Shown here: in pieces, positions 1-9,389 of the stretch
How positions within the stretch are numbered: the stretch's first letter is position 1
How the letters are laid out: every line of letters begins with the position of its first letter
Origin: Lepidostoma basale
Lineage: Eukaryota > Arthropoda > Insecta > Trichoptera > Lepidostomatidae
Direction of reading: 5' to 3'
Assembly (NCBI GenBank): GCA_022606425.2
Contig: JAHDVF020000211.1
Coordinates: 3,224,001-3,288,000 of the forward strand
Length of the DNA: 64,000 nt
Made by a program: the position numbers and the translations under genes
Notes under the pieces: generated by a model
What the model was told of the DNA's origin: nothing
Seen by the model: the letters and a program-made list of their open reading frames with translations, nothing else
Databases searched by the model: none

Positions 1-96
1 GTCACATGTCACGAGAATCAATATATCAGCTTAAAAATTTTTTTTTACTGTTATTGGGTTCAAGCAACCTGTTGTATACGTAAAAAAAAAAAAAAA
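1..96 (+). mobile_element. tRNA-derived SINE, 3' part
   Basis: Matches the 3' half of the full SINE copy at 12627-12872: the CATGTCACGAGAATCA block, then TTGGGTTCAA and TTGTATAC, ending in a poly-A run. The 5' part with the polymerase III boxes lies outside the window. Confidence 0.75.
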
Positions 97-528
97 TGTA
101 ACTAACCATCACGCCGTCTCCCGAAGGGGTAGGCAGAGAGAATGGACTACCACACTTTTCTTTTTTGACATATTTCTCTCGCTTCCTCAACATTCATACA
201 TCGTGTCATGCACGCGCGTCGATTTCTCTATTTCTAGTTCCATTTACATCGTTAACATATTTTTTTTACCAATCTTTATTCATTCATTATTTCCATGCGA
301 CCAAACCATCTTAATGATCCTTTCATTATTTTGTTCATAACACCATCATTCGCACCGCATTCACATCTTATATTTTCATTCGACACTCTATCATACACAG
401 AGTATTCACACATTCATCTAAAAGATCTCATTTCTACTGCATTTATTCTACTTTCATCCTTTTTTGACAGTTCCATGATTCGCTTCCATATATAAGGGTC
501 GATACAAGAACACCATAGGATATGTATA
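97..528 (-). mobile_element. LINE-A, 5'-truncated copy
   Basis: Read on the minus strand this is the C-terminal part of the LINE-A polyprotein, broken by frameshifts, with the conserved block around GANDGVMNKIMKGSLRWF, the RRACMTRCMNVEEAREI block, and the 3' end GGCGTGATGGTTAGTTA. It follows the SINE tail directly. Confidence 0.85.
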
Positions 529-599
529 CACGCAAATATACGAAGTGCTTATTTGCAGTTATACGAATCACTGATCCATCATTTTGAACCGCTTGATGT

Positions 600-688
600 G
601 TCGATGATACTCATCTTCAGAATCAAATCCTAAAAAAAAAATATTTCGCTCTCTTCTAAAGAGAGCATATTTTTTTATATACACTACG
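600..688. repeat. Short hairpin-bearing repeat remnant
   Basis: Contains the perfect hairpin arms GCTCTCTT / AAGAGAGC (around 647-667) and an ATCTTCAG block like those beside GAAAC motifs in the fold-back elements. Too short to assign to a family. Confidence 0.3.
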
Positions 689-993
689 AATTGTAACATT
701 GTCCAAACGAAGTGCCGAACTACGAGTGACTCAAAGAGTCATGATAGAAATAAGTCTTAGTTACAGAGTCTAAACTATACGGTGAGAGAAAAAACAAAGG
801 TTACATTATCACTGTGTAACGACTCTAAAATGGTGTTTGGGAGGTTAAGTAGCCAGAAGCTTAGATGAAAAATGGATAAGAAGACTGCTGACTTGGAGAC
901 CGGATGGAAAGATGACCTGAACCGACACGTCGTCATGACCTGGATGCAGCCTGCATAAACAGAGAGGCGTGGAAGCAAATGGAGGAAGCTATT
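689..993 (+). mobile_element. LINE-B (RTE-like) C-terminal fragment
   Basis: Out-of-frame remnants of the RTE-type C-terminal region seen better at 14343-14820: TLSK-like start, RVTQRVM block, VREKTKVT block, and the end WKQMEEA. Stops and frameshifts make it a dead copy. Confidence 0.75.
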
Positions 994-1258
994 TTGCTTT
1001 TGCATAACGGAATAACTTTGTATATAAGATATATGGAATTGAACGTTCGGTGGGTAATAACTCTTCGGCATACTATTAAAATTCAGCTGCATACAAAGGC
1101 AGCCATTTTAAAATGCTATAAAATATCGATCTAGATAACAAATCGGGTTACTGCCCTTTTATCTTCTTCAGACTTTCTTTAAGAAACACTGTTTATTCTG
1201 TTATATATTTTAAATGGTATACAGACTAGATACAAAATTATTAAATATAATAATTAGA

Positions 1259-1437
1259 TAGACCTTTATGGCCGAGTGGTAAGTGCATTGACTGCCACCC
1301 TGAAGGTTCCGGGTTCGATTCCCGGCGAGGGCAGTGTGATTGTCACACTGTCGTTGGTCTGGTGTAGAATTCACGGGACAATAAAATGGCGATAGATTAG
1401 CTATCTATCACATGTCACGAGAATCACTATAATAGCT
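1259..1437 (+). mobile_element. tRNA-derived SINE
   Basis: Starts GACCTTTATGG. The A box TGGCCGAGTGG lies near 1269-1279 and the B box GGTTCGATTCC at 1312-1322. The conserved hairpin CAGTGTGA/TCACACTG follows, then the SINE body to ATAATAGCT. It lacks the 3'-most block. The tRNA-like head cannot fold as a functional tRNA because the acceptor 3' strand is replaced by SINE body. Confidence 0.85.
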
Positions 1438-1496
1438 ATTATACCATTTACATCGATTTGGCTCACGCTATCATGATGTAAAGGGCGATTCAACAA

Positions 1497-1524
1497 AACA
1501 ATAATAATAATAATAATAATAATC
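1497..1524. repeat. (AAT)n microsatellite
   Basis: About eight AAT units. Confidence 0.9.
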
Positions 1525-1590
1525 CATTGTTTTAGCAGAAGCACTTTGATATTTCAACATTATTAACTGTTTAAATAAAAATACTGTTAT
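1525..1590 (+). repeat. End fragment of a fold-back element family
   Basis: The CCATTGTTTTAG...TTAACTGTTTAAAT block also occurs near 41196-41235 and 59172-59226, where it borders inverted-repeat elements with a hammerhead-like motif. Confidence 0.55.
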
Positions 1591-1594
1591 ATAA

Positions 1595-1940
1595 TATAAG
1601 AAGTGAATGCGGTGCGAATGATGGTGTTATGAACAAAATAATGAAAGGATCATTAAGATGGTTTGGACATATCGAAATAATGAATGAAGAAAGAATAGTA
1701 AAAAAATTATATGTTAACGATGTAAATGGAACCAGAAATAGAGGAAGACCGAGGAAAACGTGGCACGATCAAATATTGAATTTCGGCCATATGAGGAGTC
1801 AGAGATGTCGACGCGCGTGCATGACACGATATATGAATGTTGAGGAAGCGAGAGAAATATGTCAGGAAAGAAAAGTGTGGCAGTCCATTATTTCTGCCCA
1901 CCCCTTCGGGGAGACGGCGTGATGGTTAGATAGTTAGTTG
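1595..1940 (+). mobile_element. LINE-A 3' end, mostly open frame
   Basis: The frame from 1629 reads MNKIMKGSLRWFGHIEIMNEE, then RNRGRPRKTWHDQ, RRACMTRYMNVEEAREICQE and PFGETA, stopping just before the GGTTAG tail. It covers about the last 100 residues of the LINE-A protein. No catalytic reverse transcriptase residues are included. Confidence 0.9.
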
Positions 1941-1949
1941 GTTCGTTAG

Positions 1950-2098
1950 TTTGGTCATGTTAGAAGTCGGAAGAATCGACGTGTGTGTATGACTCGTTGT
2001 ATGAATGTGGAGGAAGCAAGATAGGTGTGTCAGGATAGAGTCGTGTGGCGGCCCATTCTCTCTGCCTACCACTGCGAGGAAACGGAGTGATGGTTTAT
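1950..2098 (+). mobile_element. Second LINE-A 3' end in tandem
   Basis: A diverged copy of only the last 150 bp (GRNRRVCMTRCMNVEEAR-like, then SAYHCEETE) ends in GATGGTT. It sits directly behind the previous LINE-A tail, so one element inserted into or next to the tail of another. Confidence 0.7.
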
Positions 2099-2261
2099 TT
2101 GTTTCTTTGCTTGTTTGTACTTCTTTCATCCATTTGTTCCATATGTCCAACGTATCTTAGAGATCATTTTTTCATTTCTTCTATGTTCGCCATACTTTGT
2201 GCTGTAGATGCTTTATTTCTCTTTTTGTTTTGTATGTACTTTGTTTATAAAACTAACTAAC

Positions 2262-2638
2262 TAACTAACTAACCATCACACCATTTCCCCGGAGGTGTAG
2301 GCAGAGAGGATGGATCGCCACAATGCTCTGTCCTGGCATACCTCTCGGACGTCCTCTACATTCATACATCGTACCATGCACGCACGTCGTTTATTCCAAC
2401 TTCAAATGTGACCGCCTTTTAGTAATTGATTAATTTGATCATGCCATGTTTTCTTCGGTCGTCCTCGGCCTCTTTTTCCACTCACGCTGCTTGTGTACAA
2501 CTTTTTAACCATTCTACTCTCATCCATTCGTTCCATATGTACAAACCATCTCAGGGATCCTTTTTTAATTTTATCCATGATGCAGTCATCTGCCTTACAT
2601 TTATTTTTTATTTCATCGTTCGGTACAACGTTTTCTAT
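2262..2638 (-). mobile_element. LINE-A (second subfamily), truncated
   Basis: Minus strand encodes KADDCIMDKIKKGSLRWFV, MDESRMVKKLYTSSVSGK and RPKKTWHDQINQLLKGGH, which marks the 'MDESRM/LLKGGH' subfamily. The tail is four CTAA (TTAG) units at 2259-2273. Its 5' side abuts the fold-back element at 2650. Confidence 0.85.
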
Positions 2639-2671
2639 AGGTACAACACTAACATTAAAAAAAATACATAT

Positions 2672-2704
2672 CAGACATGTTTCGGACAACCAGTTCTTCT
2701 TCAG
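2672..2704 (-). ncRNA. Hammerhead-like motif, opposite arm
   Basis: Same motif as 2825-2855 on the other strand: CTGAAGA, GAAACATGTC. The 5' side of stem II has changed (GAAC instead of GGAC), so stem II is weakened. Confidence 0.4.
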
Positions 2705-2824
2705 TGATACATAATATAAAGATACATTTATAAAATATTATAAAATTGCTTACAAATATGAAAACTGATCATATTTGTAAACAATTTTATAATATTTTAA
2801 ATAAGTTATTTCTAATATGTATCA

Positions 2825-2855
2825 CTGAAGAAGGACTAGTTGTCTGAAACATGTC
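2825..2855 (+). ncRNA. Candidate hammerhead ribozyme motif
   Basis: CTGAAGA (2825-2831), one A, stem II GGAC/GTCT with loop TAGTT, GAAAC (2846-2850), ATGTC. Stem I can pair TATCA with TGATA across the core. Predicted cleavage follows C2855. Relative to the textbook core there is one extra base before stem II. Confidence 0.5.
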
Positions 2856-2877
2856 TGATATGTAATTTTTTTTAATG

Positions 2878-3349
2878 TTTATGTTGTACAAGTATATTGA
2901 ATAGAAAAAGAGAAATCCTTTTTTCGTTTTACTTATGATGCAATCAAAAGTAAAAGGTTTCTTAGTAGTTTATGGTAGATGAAATATTTTGTAGGTCGAA
3001 GATTGAAAATAAGTTGTACTAATGGCACTTCTGCAATATTCTTTGCGTTCACATGAGAAAATGATCTGGTTTTAGCCATTTTAGGTTAAAAATAATGGCC
3101 GCAATCGAAAGATCTGGTATCTGTTAGACCGGTATTATTCACTTCAACCTTTTTAGGAATCGATGTTTTGATTTATACAGCCCATCATATATATTTTTTA
3201 TCTGACTGCTTGACCTATTCAATTAATTTGTTGTCTGTCAAGTTTTTTAACAGCTACAACACACGATTAAATGTTTACTTCTTGTTCATGTAAGATTAAA
3301 ATAAACATAATAAGTTTTATGGACACGAACAATTGTTTAATGAAAATAA
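2878..3349. other. No gene seen
   Basis: AT-rich sequence without a supported coding frame or repeat that I recognise. Confidence 0.5.
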
Positions 3350-3545
3350 AATAAGTGAATGCGGTGTTAATGATGGTGATATGAACAAAATAATAATAAT
3401 ATTTTAAGTACACGTTAGTAAAAAAAAGGACATGTTAACGATGTAAATGGAACTAGAAATAGAGGAAGACCGAGGAAAACTTGCAAAATCAAATAAACCA
3501 AGTATTGAATGTCGGCCACGTGAGGAGTCATGACACGATGAATAA
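3350..3545 (+). mobile_element. Decayed LINE-A fragment
   Basis: AGTGAATGCGGTG-like start, VNDVNGTRNRGRPRK-like and NVGHVRS-like blocks with an internal deletion and stops. Confidence 0.75.
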
Positions 3546-3571
3546 TGTATTTTAAATACATGTATATATGT

Positions 3572-4021
3572 ATACGACCCTTATGTATGGAAGCAAAGCA
3601 TGGAACTGGCAAAAGAAGGATGAAAGTAGAATAAATGCAGTAGAAATGAGATCTCTTAGACGAATGTGTGGATACTCTTGTGTACGATAGAGTGTCAAAT
3701 GAAAATATAAAAAGTGAATGCGGTGCGAATGATGGTGTTATGAACAAAATAATGAAAGGATCATTAAAATGGTTTGAACACATGGAAAGAATGAATGAAG
3801 AAAGAATGGTAAAAAAATTATATGTTAACAATGTAAATGGAACTAGAAATATAGGAAGATGGAGAAAAACATGGCACGATCAAATAAATCAAATATTGAA
3901 TGTCGGCCACGTGAGGAGTCAGAGAAATGGATCAAGTGCACGACACGATGTATGAATGTTGAGGAAGCGAGAGAAATATGTCAGGAAAGAAAAGCGTGGC
4001 AGTCCATTCTTTCTGCCTACC
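3572..4021 (+). mobile_element. LINE-A fragment, left half of an inverted pair
   Basis: Runs from LMYGSKAWNWQKKDESRINA through GANDGVMNKIMKGSLKWF and NVEEAREICQERKAWQS to SAYLL. The terminal GTTA tail is missing; at 4021 the sequence switches to an opposite-strand LINE-A copy. Confidence 0.85.
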
Positions 4022-4356
4022 TCCTCACGTGGCCGACATTCAATATTTGATTTATTTAATCGTGCCACGTTTTCCTCGGTCTTCCTCTATTTCTAGTTCC
4101 ATTTACATCGTTAACATATCATTTTTTTAGCATTATTTCTTCATTCATTCATTCCATGCGTCCAAACCATCTTAACGACCCCTTCATTATTTTGTTCACA
4201 ACACTATCATTCGCACCGCATTCACTTCTTATATTTTCATTCGAAACTCCATACATAGAGTATACACACACTCGTCAAGAGATCTCATTTCTGCTGCATT
4301 TATTCTACTTTCATCCTTCTTTTGCCAGTTCCGTGCTTTGCTTTCATATATAAGGG
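4022..4356 (-). mobile_element. LINE-A fragment, right half of the inverted pair
   Basis: Reads on the minus strand from the region of AWNWQKK to NVGHVR. It covers the same protein region as 3572-4021, so this is a palindromic duplication and not a simple twin-primed insertion. Confidence 0.8.
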
Positions 4357-4868
4357 TCGTATACATACATACACGTGTTTAAAAGACATTATTTATTGAA
4401 GAGCCGAATTTGGATCGCGAGCCCCAGTTTACCGACCCCTAGGATAGAAGATTGTGGGGGTTCATCTTTTTTGCCTATCATTAAGCGGGGACCACGTACC
4501 ACAAGTGTCCTAAATGATTCTAGGGTTATTTGAGATTAAATATTTTATGCAATACACGCGTAGGTACTATAAAACTATTTTCGTAATGTCATTATCTTAA
4601 ACAATACTTCAAATATGCTAAGTTGTATGCAATCCATTAATTATAATCAAATAGAAGTGAGTTGTTTTATTTTTTGTGTAAGCTATGCAATAAGATTGAA
4701 ACGATAATAGATCTAATAGATAATAATAATTAACAAGCAGGTAGGCAATAGGTAATAATACCCGAACACAGGGCCGGCAGTACCAGAGAATCAAAAGATA
4801 TATGGTACGTTTAAACAGGGCTCAAAAATGATCTCGAAAACACGATAATATTCCAACAACACTACTTT
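4357..4868. other. No gene seen
   Basis: Low-complexity AT-rich DNA with a GC-richer patch near 4420-4510; no coding support. Confidence 0.5.
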
Positions 4869-4990
4869 ATGACGACCTTCTGAGCTCTGCCATACTGAAG
4901 GTCATGGGCTCAATTCCCGGCGATGGCAGCGTGATTGTCACACTGTCTTTGGTCTGGTGTAGAATTTACGTGACAATAAAATGACGATAA
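4869..4990 (+). mobile_element. tRNA-derived SINE, partial
   Basis: Contains a degenerate 5' head, B box GGCTCAATTCC, the hairpin GTGTGA-type block and the body to AATAAAATGACGATAA. Confidence 0.75.
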
Positions 4991-5154
4991 TAAAATAATG
5001 AAAGGATCATTAAGAAGATTTGGACATATGAAATGAATGAAGAAAGAAGGGTAAAAAAATTATATGTTAACGATGTAAATGGATCCAGAAATAGAGGAAG
5101 ACCGAGGAAAACGTGGCACGATCAAATAAATTAAATATTGAATGTTGGCACATA
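4983..5154 (+). mobile_element. LINE-A fragment
   Basis: IMKGSLRRFGHM-like to RPRKTWHDQIN-like with stops; truncated at both ends. Confidence 0.75.
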
Positions 5155-5194
5155 ATACATAATATAAGAACTTAAATAAATAAAAAATACAAAT

Positions 5195-5230
5195 ATGTTT
5201 TACACCATTGTTCAAGAAACAATAAATATC
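5195..5230 (+). repeat. Dispersed 30-bp motif, copy 1
   Basis: GTTTTACACCATTGTTC then AAGAAACAATAAATA. About ten copies lie in the window, mostly next to fold-back elements. Confidence 0.6.
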
Positions 5231-5289
5231 GTGTAATTCATTGTTGGTAGAAATATTAATTTTGTAAAACTGCATTATTAATTTATAAT

Positions 5290-5975
5290 AGTAAGGGTAA
5301 ATAAAATTAAGAAAGGGTCACTAAGGTGGTTTGGACATATGGAACGAATGGATGAGAGAAGAATGGTTAAAAAGATAAATGCAAGTAGTGTGAATGGGAA
5401 AATAAGTCGAGGATTGCCAAGGAAGACAAGGCATGACCAAATTAATCAATTACTGAAAGGCGGCCATGTTTAAGGTAGCAACAATCGACGAGCGTGCATG
5501 TCACGATGTGTGAATGTAGAAGATGTGCGAGAATTATGCCAGGATAGAACAATGCAGGGGGGAATAAGGGGGATCATATTGACTCTTCGGGCGGTGCATG
5601 GCCATCACCGTGGTGATGGCCACGCTACGCTGGAGGATTGATCTGATCCCAAGTACCTATCCACACCTCCTCGACTTTGGTCTCCCCTGGAAACTATGCG
5701 AAATGTTAGAGATCGAGTGTGAATAACCTCGGTGGATAATATTGATGCATAGGGTAACGTGGAAGGACACCTTGCCAACCCGTCTGGCAAGCGTGGCGTT
5801 GTAATGCCAACCACCCCTCGTATGACATGTCATACATGGAGAAGTATGGGGGAGGCCTATGTCCAGCAGTGGACGACAACAGCTGTTAAAGAAGAAGAAG
5901 AAGATAACAATGTAGCGATCCATCATCTCTGCCTACCCCTCCGAAGAAACGGCATGATGGTTAGTTAGTAGTTCC
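5290..5975 (+). mobile_element. LINE-A copy split by an insertion
   Basis: 5290-5554 holds KKGSLRWFGHMERMDERR..., QINQLLKGGHV-like and RRACMSRCVNVEDVREL-like blocks. 5906-5975 continues with WRSI(I)SAYPSEETA-like and GATGGTTAGTTAG. The two halves join exactly when the segment 5555-5905 is removed and the 7-bp repeat AACAATG is counted once. Confidence 0.85.
5555..5905 (+). mobile_element. RTE-type LINE 3' end inserted in LINE-A
   Basis: Ends with GEAYVQQWTTTAV followed by GAA repeats, a typical RTE/BovB-type C-terminus and tail. It is flanked by AACAATG at 5548-5554 and 5906-5912 (target-site duplication). 5'-truncated; no catalytic domain. Confidence 0.75.
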
Positions 5976-6007
5976 GAGTATTCCAAAATACTTTTCCACT
6001 ATTACTT

Positions 6008-6260
6008 GAAGACTACAGGGGAAAAACAAGGAATGTCAGTAGAAGGTTAATTTGAATAAATTGAGAATAAAGCTAATCAAAGTCTATATATTTCTTAGCA
6101 ATTAGCAATCGATTATCTGGCCATAGTCGATGACACACATGATTTTTTAATATGAAATTTTAGTTTACTGTGGATGGATACGTACAAATGCCGCTAGATG
6201 GCATTATTACATTTATTTTGAATTTTAACTGACATTCCTTGTTTTTCCCCTGTAGTCTTC
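6008..6260. mobile_element. MITE with perfect 32-bp terminal inverted repeats
   Basis: The ends 6008-6039 and 6229-6260 are exact reverse complements (GAAGACTACAGG ... CCTGTAGTCTTC). ACTT flanks both sides (6004-6007 and 6261-6264) as a possible 4-bp target duplication. 253 bp, AT-rich core, no open frame. Superfamily unknown. Confidence 0.8.
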
Positions 6261-6731
6261 ACTTATGATTTGGAATAATCGCGTACGCCGACACTGCCTC
6301 CTGTATGACCAAAAGTGATAACACAGGAGGCCGTGACTCTATTGTCAGCGCGGGTACGACCCTGCTTGATAGGCAAAGAACTCGGTTGTTACACAACACC
6401 TGATACGCTGGAAATAGACGTTATTAGCGAATGCTCGTGAGAAAGCATAAAACACGGCAAATTTAAACCGTTTGATGTTGTTCAATGACGCTAACACATC
6501 GCGGGGCTATTTATCTCCTCAAAACAAACAATTTAAATCATCAATTTCCGAACGCCCAGATTCCTCACACTTTGACGTAAGTTATTACAATACGAGGACT
6601 CATCCAAAAGAAAAGACATTATTTATTTAATATACCACGTCTATTGCGTAAAAACGCGCTCAAATTGTCAGAAATGAAGACGCTCAGAAATATATCTTGC
6701 AAGACACAAGAGAGAATAAGGATTTTTTCGC
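6261..6731. other. Non-repetitive-looking intergenic or intronic DNA
   Basis: More balanced base composition than its surroundings, including a short inverted repeat CCTCCTGT/ACAGGAGG near 6297-6335. No open frame or splice pair I would defend. Confidence 0.4.
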
Positions 6732-6957
6732 TTGTATACAACATGTTGTTTGAATCCAATTACTGTATTCAATTTATTTTAGCTATTATATTGATTCTCA
6801 TCACATGTGATAGGTAGCCAATCTATCACCATTTACTTGTCACGTGAATTCTACACCAGACCAAAGACAGTGTGACAATCACACTGCCATCGCCGGGAAT
6901 TGAACCCGGCACCTTCGGTATGGAAGTCAGAGCTCTTACCACTCTGCCACGAAGGTC
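6732..6957 (-). mobile_element. tRNA-derived SINE, near full length
   Basis: Minus strand carries the head GACCTTCGTGGCAGAGTGG, B box GGTTCAATTCC, the CAGTGTGA hairpin, the body and the 3' end TTGTATAC. One of three near-complete copies. Confidence 0.85.
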
Positions 6958-7195
6958 TACACTTTACGGATAAGGGAGATATGCGAGGTTGGGGATGTCG
7001 TTAGGTGGGGAAGGCAAAGAAGAAGATACTGGTATGCACACGTGAGGAGAATGGATCCATCCAGACTCATCTTCATTGTATTGCATGGCCCCCGGGATGA
7101 TCATCAAAGAGGTGGATCGACAGCTGGGCCAAAGAGGCCAATTCCTCTTAAGAAACAGGCCACAAGGCCTACACTATGATGAAGAAGGAGAAGTA
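6958..7195 (+). mobile_element. LINE-C 3' fragment
   Basis: Out-of-frame IREICEVGDVVRWGRQRRRYWY, then HVRRMDPSRLIFIVLHGP-like and a 3' end with GATGAAGAAGGAG. The arrangement matches LINE-C at 12150-12500. Confidence 0.75.
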
Positions 7196-7584
7196 GACTT
7201 TTGCGTAGATGTTCACGGTCGGTAACAATAGCCAAGATCCCAAAGAATGTACTTCGTTCTTCTTTTTCAAAGTGTATATTTCAAACGGAATTATTTTTCA
7301 TCTATTGTTCGAGTATAAGTGTTATTTATATAATTATAATGTTTTAATTTGATTCTATGGTGACTGCAACCGTAGTAATTATTGCGATAATTATCCTGAT
7401 GATGCAGTAGTATCGAAACCGGTTAGTAATTGATACATGTAATCATATGGTGTCGACAAGGCAATAAAAATGTTTGGTCTAGTGAAACAGTTGAGATCAC
7501 AAAATGAGTGCTAAATTATACAGCAGGTTTTTGGAGTAGAATCCTTCCGCAATCGCAAAAACTGATAGATTAATCAAAGGCACC
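7196..7584. other. No gene seen
   Basis: AT-rich. A TATCGAAACCGGTTAGT block near 7411 resembles the GAAACCGGT half of the fold-back motifs, without the rest of the element. Confidence 0.4.
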
Positions 7585-7745
7585 CAAAAATCTGGATGCC
7601 TTTGAAATGTGGATATATCACAGAACGGTAAAAATATCATAGACAGAAAGAGTCACGAAAGAGGAAGTACTGCAGCGAATGAAGAAAAAAAAAGAATTTA
7701 TCGTGACTTTAAAACGTAGGAAACTAGAATACTTCGGGCATGTTA
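7585..7745 (+). mobile_element. LINE-D fragment
   Basis: LDAFEMWIYHRTVKI-like, RVTKEEVLQRMKKKKE and IVTLKRRKLEYFGHV, the conserved block before the C-terminus in this LINE type, with one frameshift. It stops at a T-rich junction. Confidence 0.75.
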
Positions 7746-8591
7746 TTTATTTTTTTTATTTATTTATTTATAAACATACAATAGATACATTGTATTCCCA
7801 TGAGTAGAAAACTCATTATGGGACAGAAGGGATAAGTTACATATAAAATAATTATGGACCTTTAGAAAACAGAAAAGGAAATTGACTTAAAACTAAAACA
7901 TTTTACGCTATGAACATTTTGTTGCTTTATACAATTATTTTACATAATGTTTGATCATTTTAATACATCATAAATTGCACTATTTAAAGGAAATATAAGA
8001 ACACATTTAAATAGTGAATTCCATTAACTTAATAGTATTCACCATATGAAAAAAAAAAAAAAAAAAAAAAAAAATAATAATAATTTTATGCAATTGCACG
8101 TTAATGAAATTGATGTTAAAAGTGCAATTATATTTCTAATATCATTTAGGTATATGAAATTTCTACTCAACTTCGATTAAATTAACTAAATCATCATATC
8201 ATGAAAAACAATATAACATATACATAAAAGACACGTAACAATATAACTTTTTTTATGAGAAACAAGATATCAACTGATTATCAATAGTAAAATAAACGGA
8301 AAACGAAGTGCCAGGAGGAGAAAATCCATCCTAGAAATCCTTTGAGAATTGTTCAGTTGCAGCACAACATCCCTATTTAGAACTACTGTATCAAAAGTAG
8401 CATAAAAGCCATGATCTTGTCCAACCTCCAATCGAAGAGGAACAAGAAGATATATCTAAGAACTATGTTCATGGGTTATAATCACGTGTTTGTTTGTGAC
8501 TTCCAAAGTGTAAATAACATATATAATTTTGGAACTTTTGATAAGATTGTTGTTGAATAGATAGCCTAAAATTAATTCAAAGTCATGGTAC
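7746..8591. other. AT-rich stretch, probably intron of the gene at 8592-9389
   Basis: Contains a 26-bp A run (8049-8074), an ATTTA-rich segment, and no coding frame. If the donor at 8590-8591 is used, this is the start of the downstream intron on the minus strand. Confidence 0.45.
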
Positions 8592-9389
8592 CTTCGGGTG
8601 GAGCGGCGGCGGGGGCTCTTGCACGTCAGAGTCCCACTCTGAGCTGAGATCGTCGCTCGAAGCGTCTCCATAGTCCGAACACCATGGCACTTCCAACAGA
8701 GACTTCTGGTACTGCTCGTAGCCCGGATTCAGCCGCGCAAGTGTAGGGGACGGTGATCGGCTCATGGACCGCCTACCATCCGCGATAGAACGCGTCGAGG
8801 GCGATCCGTCTTCATACTTAGAAACGTGCAGTAAAGACAGCTTATGGTGCATGCTCCGTTGGGGATGTCTCGATGAGGAAGGTTCAGATATCTTTCGAGC
8901 AGAGTCTGGAGCGTCTATCTTTACCTGAACGCGACTCTTGGGATACTCGCGCACTTCTGACTGGCGGGGAATGTAGGAACTATCATCTTTAGGATACAAA
9001 ACAGGTGAAAGTCGATCCCTCTCCAAATGTTCGTAGTGCTTATCCCTTATATGGTGTCTGTAGCCATCGTAAGAGAGTCTGTCTCTTGAATGAATCTTTT
9101 GGAAGTGTTTATCGGGGTGGTGTCCTTCGTGGTGGTATCTGTCTCGCTTGTGGGTTTCCAGTGGCTTGTAGTGGCTGGTGTATTTTTCTCTATCGGTCTG
9201 GCTCCTCTTCGCTTTGCACCCGTCCAGCGTGCTCTTTTCTTCGGCCTTGGGATCCTGGGGGGAGTTGAGGGCCGCCTGCGCCGCAGCCTCCTGGGCTCGC
9301 CGGTGCATCTCGGCGGTCAGCTCGGCCGATGGAACTAAGATGCGGACTACATTCACGTAGTGTTCACACTCAGGCATGCTAGTTGTCAT
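8592..9389 (-). CDS. Host gene exon, function unknown (266 codons)
   Basis: The minus-strand frame starts MTTSMPECEHYVNVVRIL at 9389 and stays open for 266 codons. It contains an alanine/glutamate stretch (AEMHRRAQEAAAQAAL), a long His/Arg/Asp/Tyr-rich disordered region, serine-proline sites (SMSRSPSPTLARL) and an acidic tail SSDDLSSEWDSDVQE followed by PPPPLHPK. Codon AAG at 8592 is followed by GTACCA, a usable splice donor in phase 0, and the frame stops two codons into the intron. Two stop codons lie in frame just upstream of a short DDTGY extension, so this is either a first coding exon (ATG 9389) or an internal exon with a weak acceptor at about 9404. The region is GC- and CpG-richer than its surroundings, with no transposon similarity. 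No catalytic domain is visible. I do not recognise the gene; it may share a transcript with 29304-29594. Confidence 0.7.

Larger units (their letters stand above)
2650..2877. mobile_element. Fold-back element with paired hammerhead-like motifs
   Basis: Arms 2650-2712 and 2817-2877 are near-perfect inverted repeats around a core containing a second small inverted repeat (CAATTTTATAATATT). Each arm carries the GAAACATGTC motif preceded by CTGAAGA, pointing outward. No open frame; non-autonomous. Confidence 0.85.

Noticed and set aside
97..130. Interstitial telomere repeats (TTAG-like runs)
   Set aside because: The runs are four-base GTTA units and always mark LINE-A 3' ends, not TTAGG arrays.
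775..1092. 105-codon minus-strand protein
   Set aside because: It is antisense to a LINE-B fragment.
9005..9360. Plus-strand open frames opposite the exon at 8592-9389
   Set aside because: They are antisense shadows of the better-supported minus-strand coding frame.
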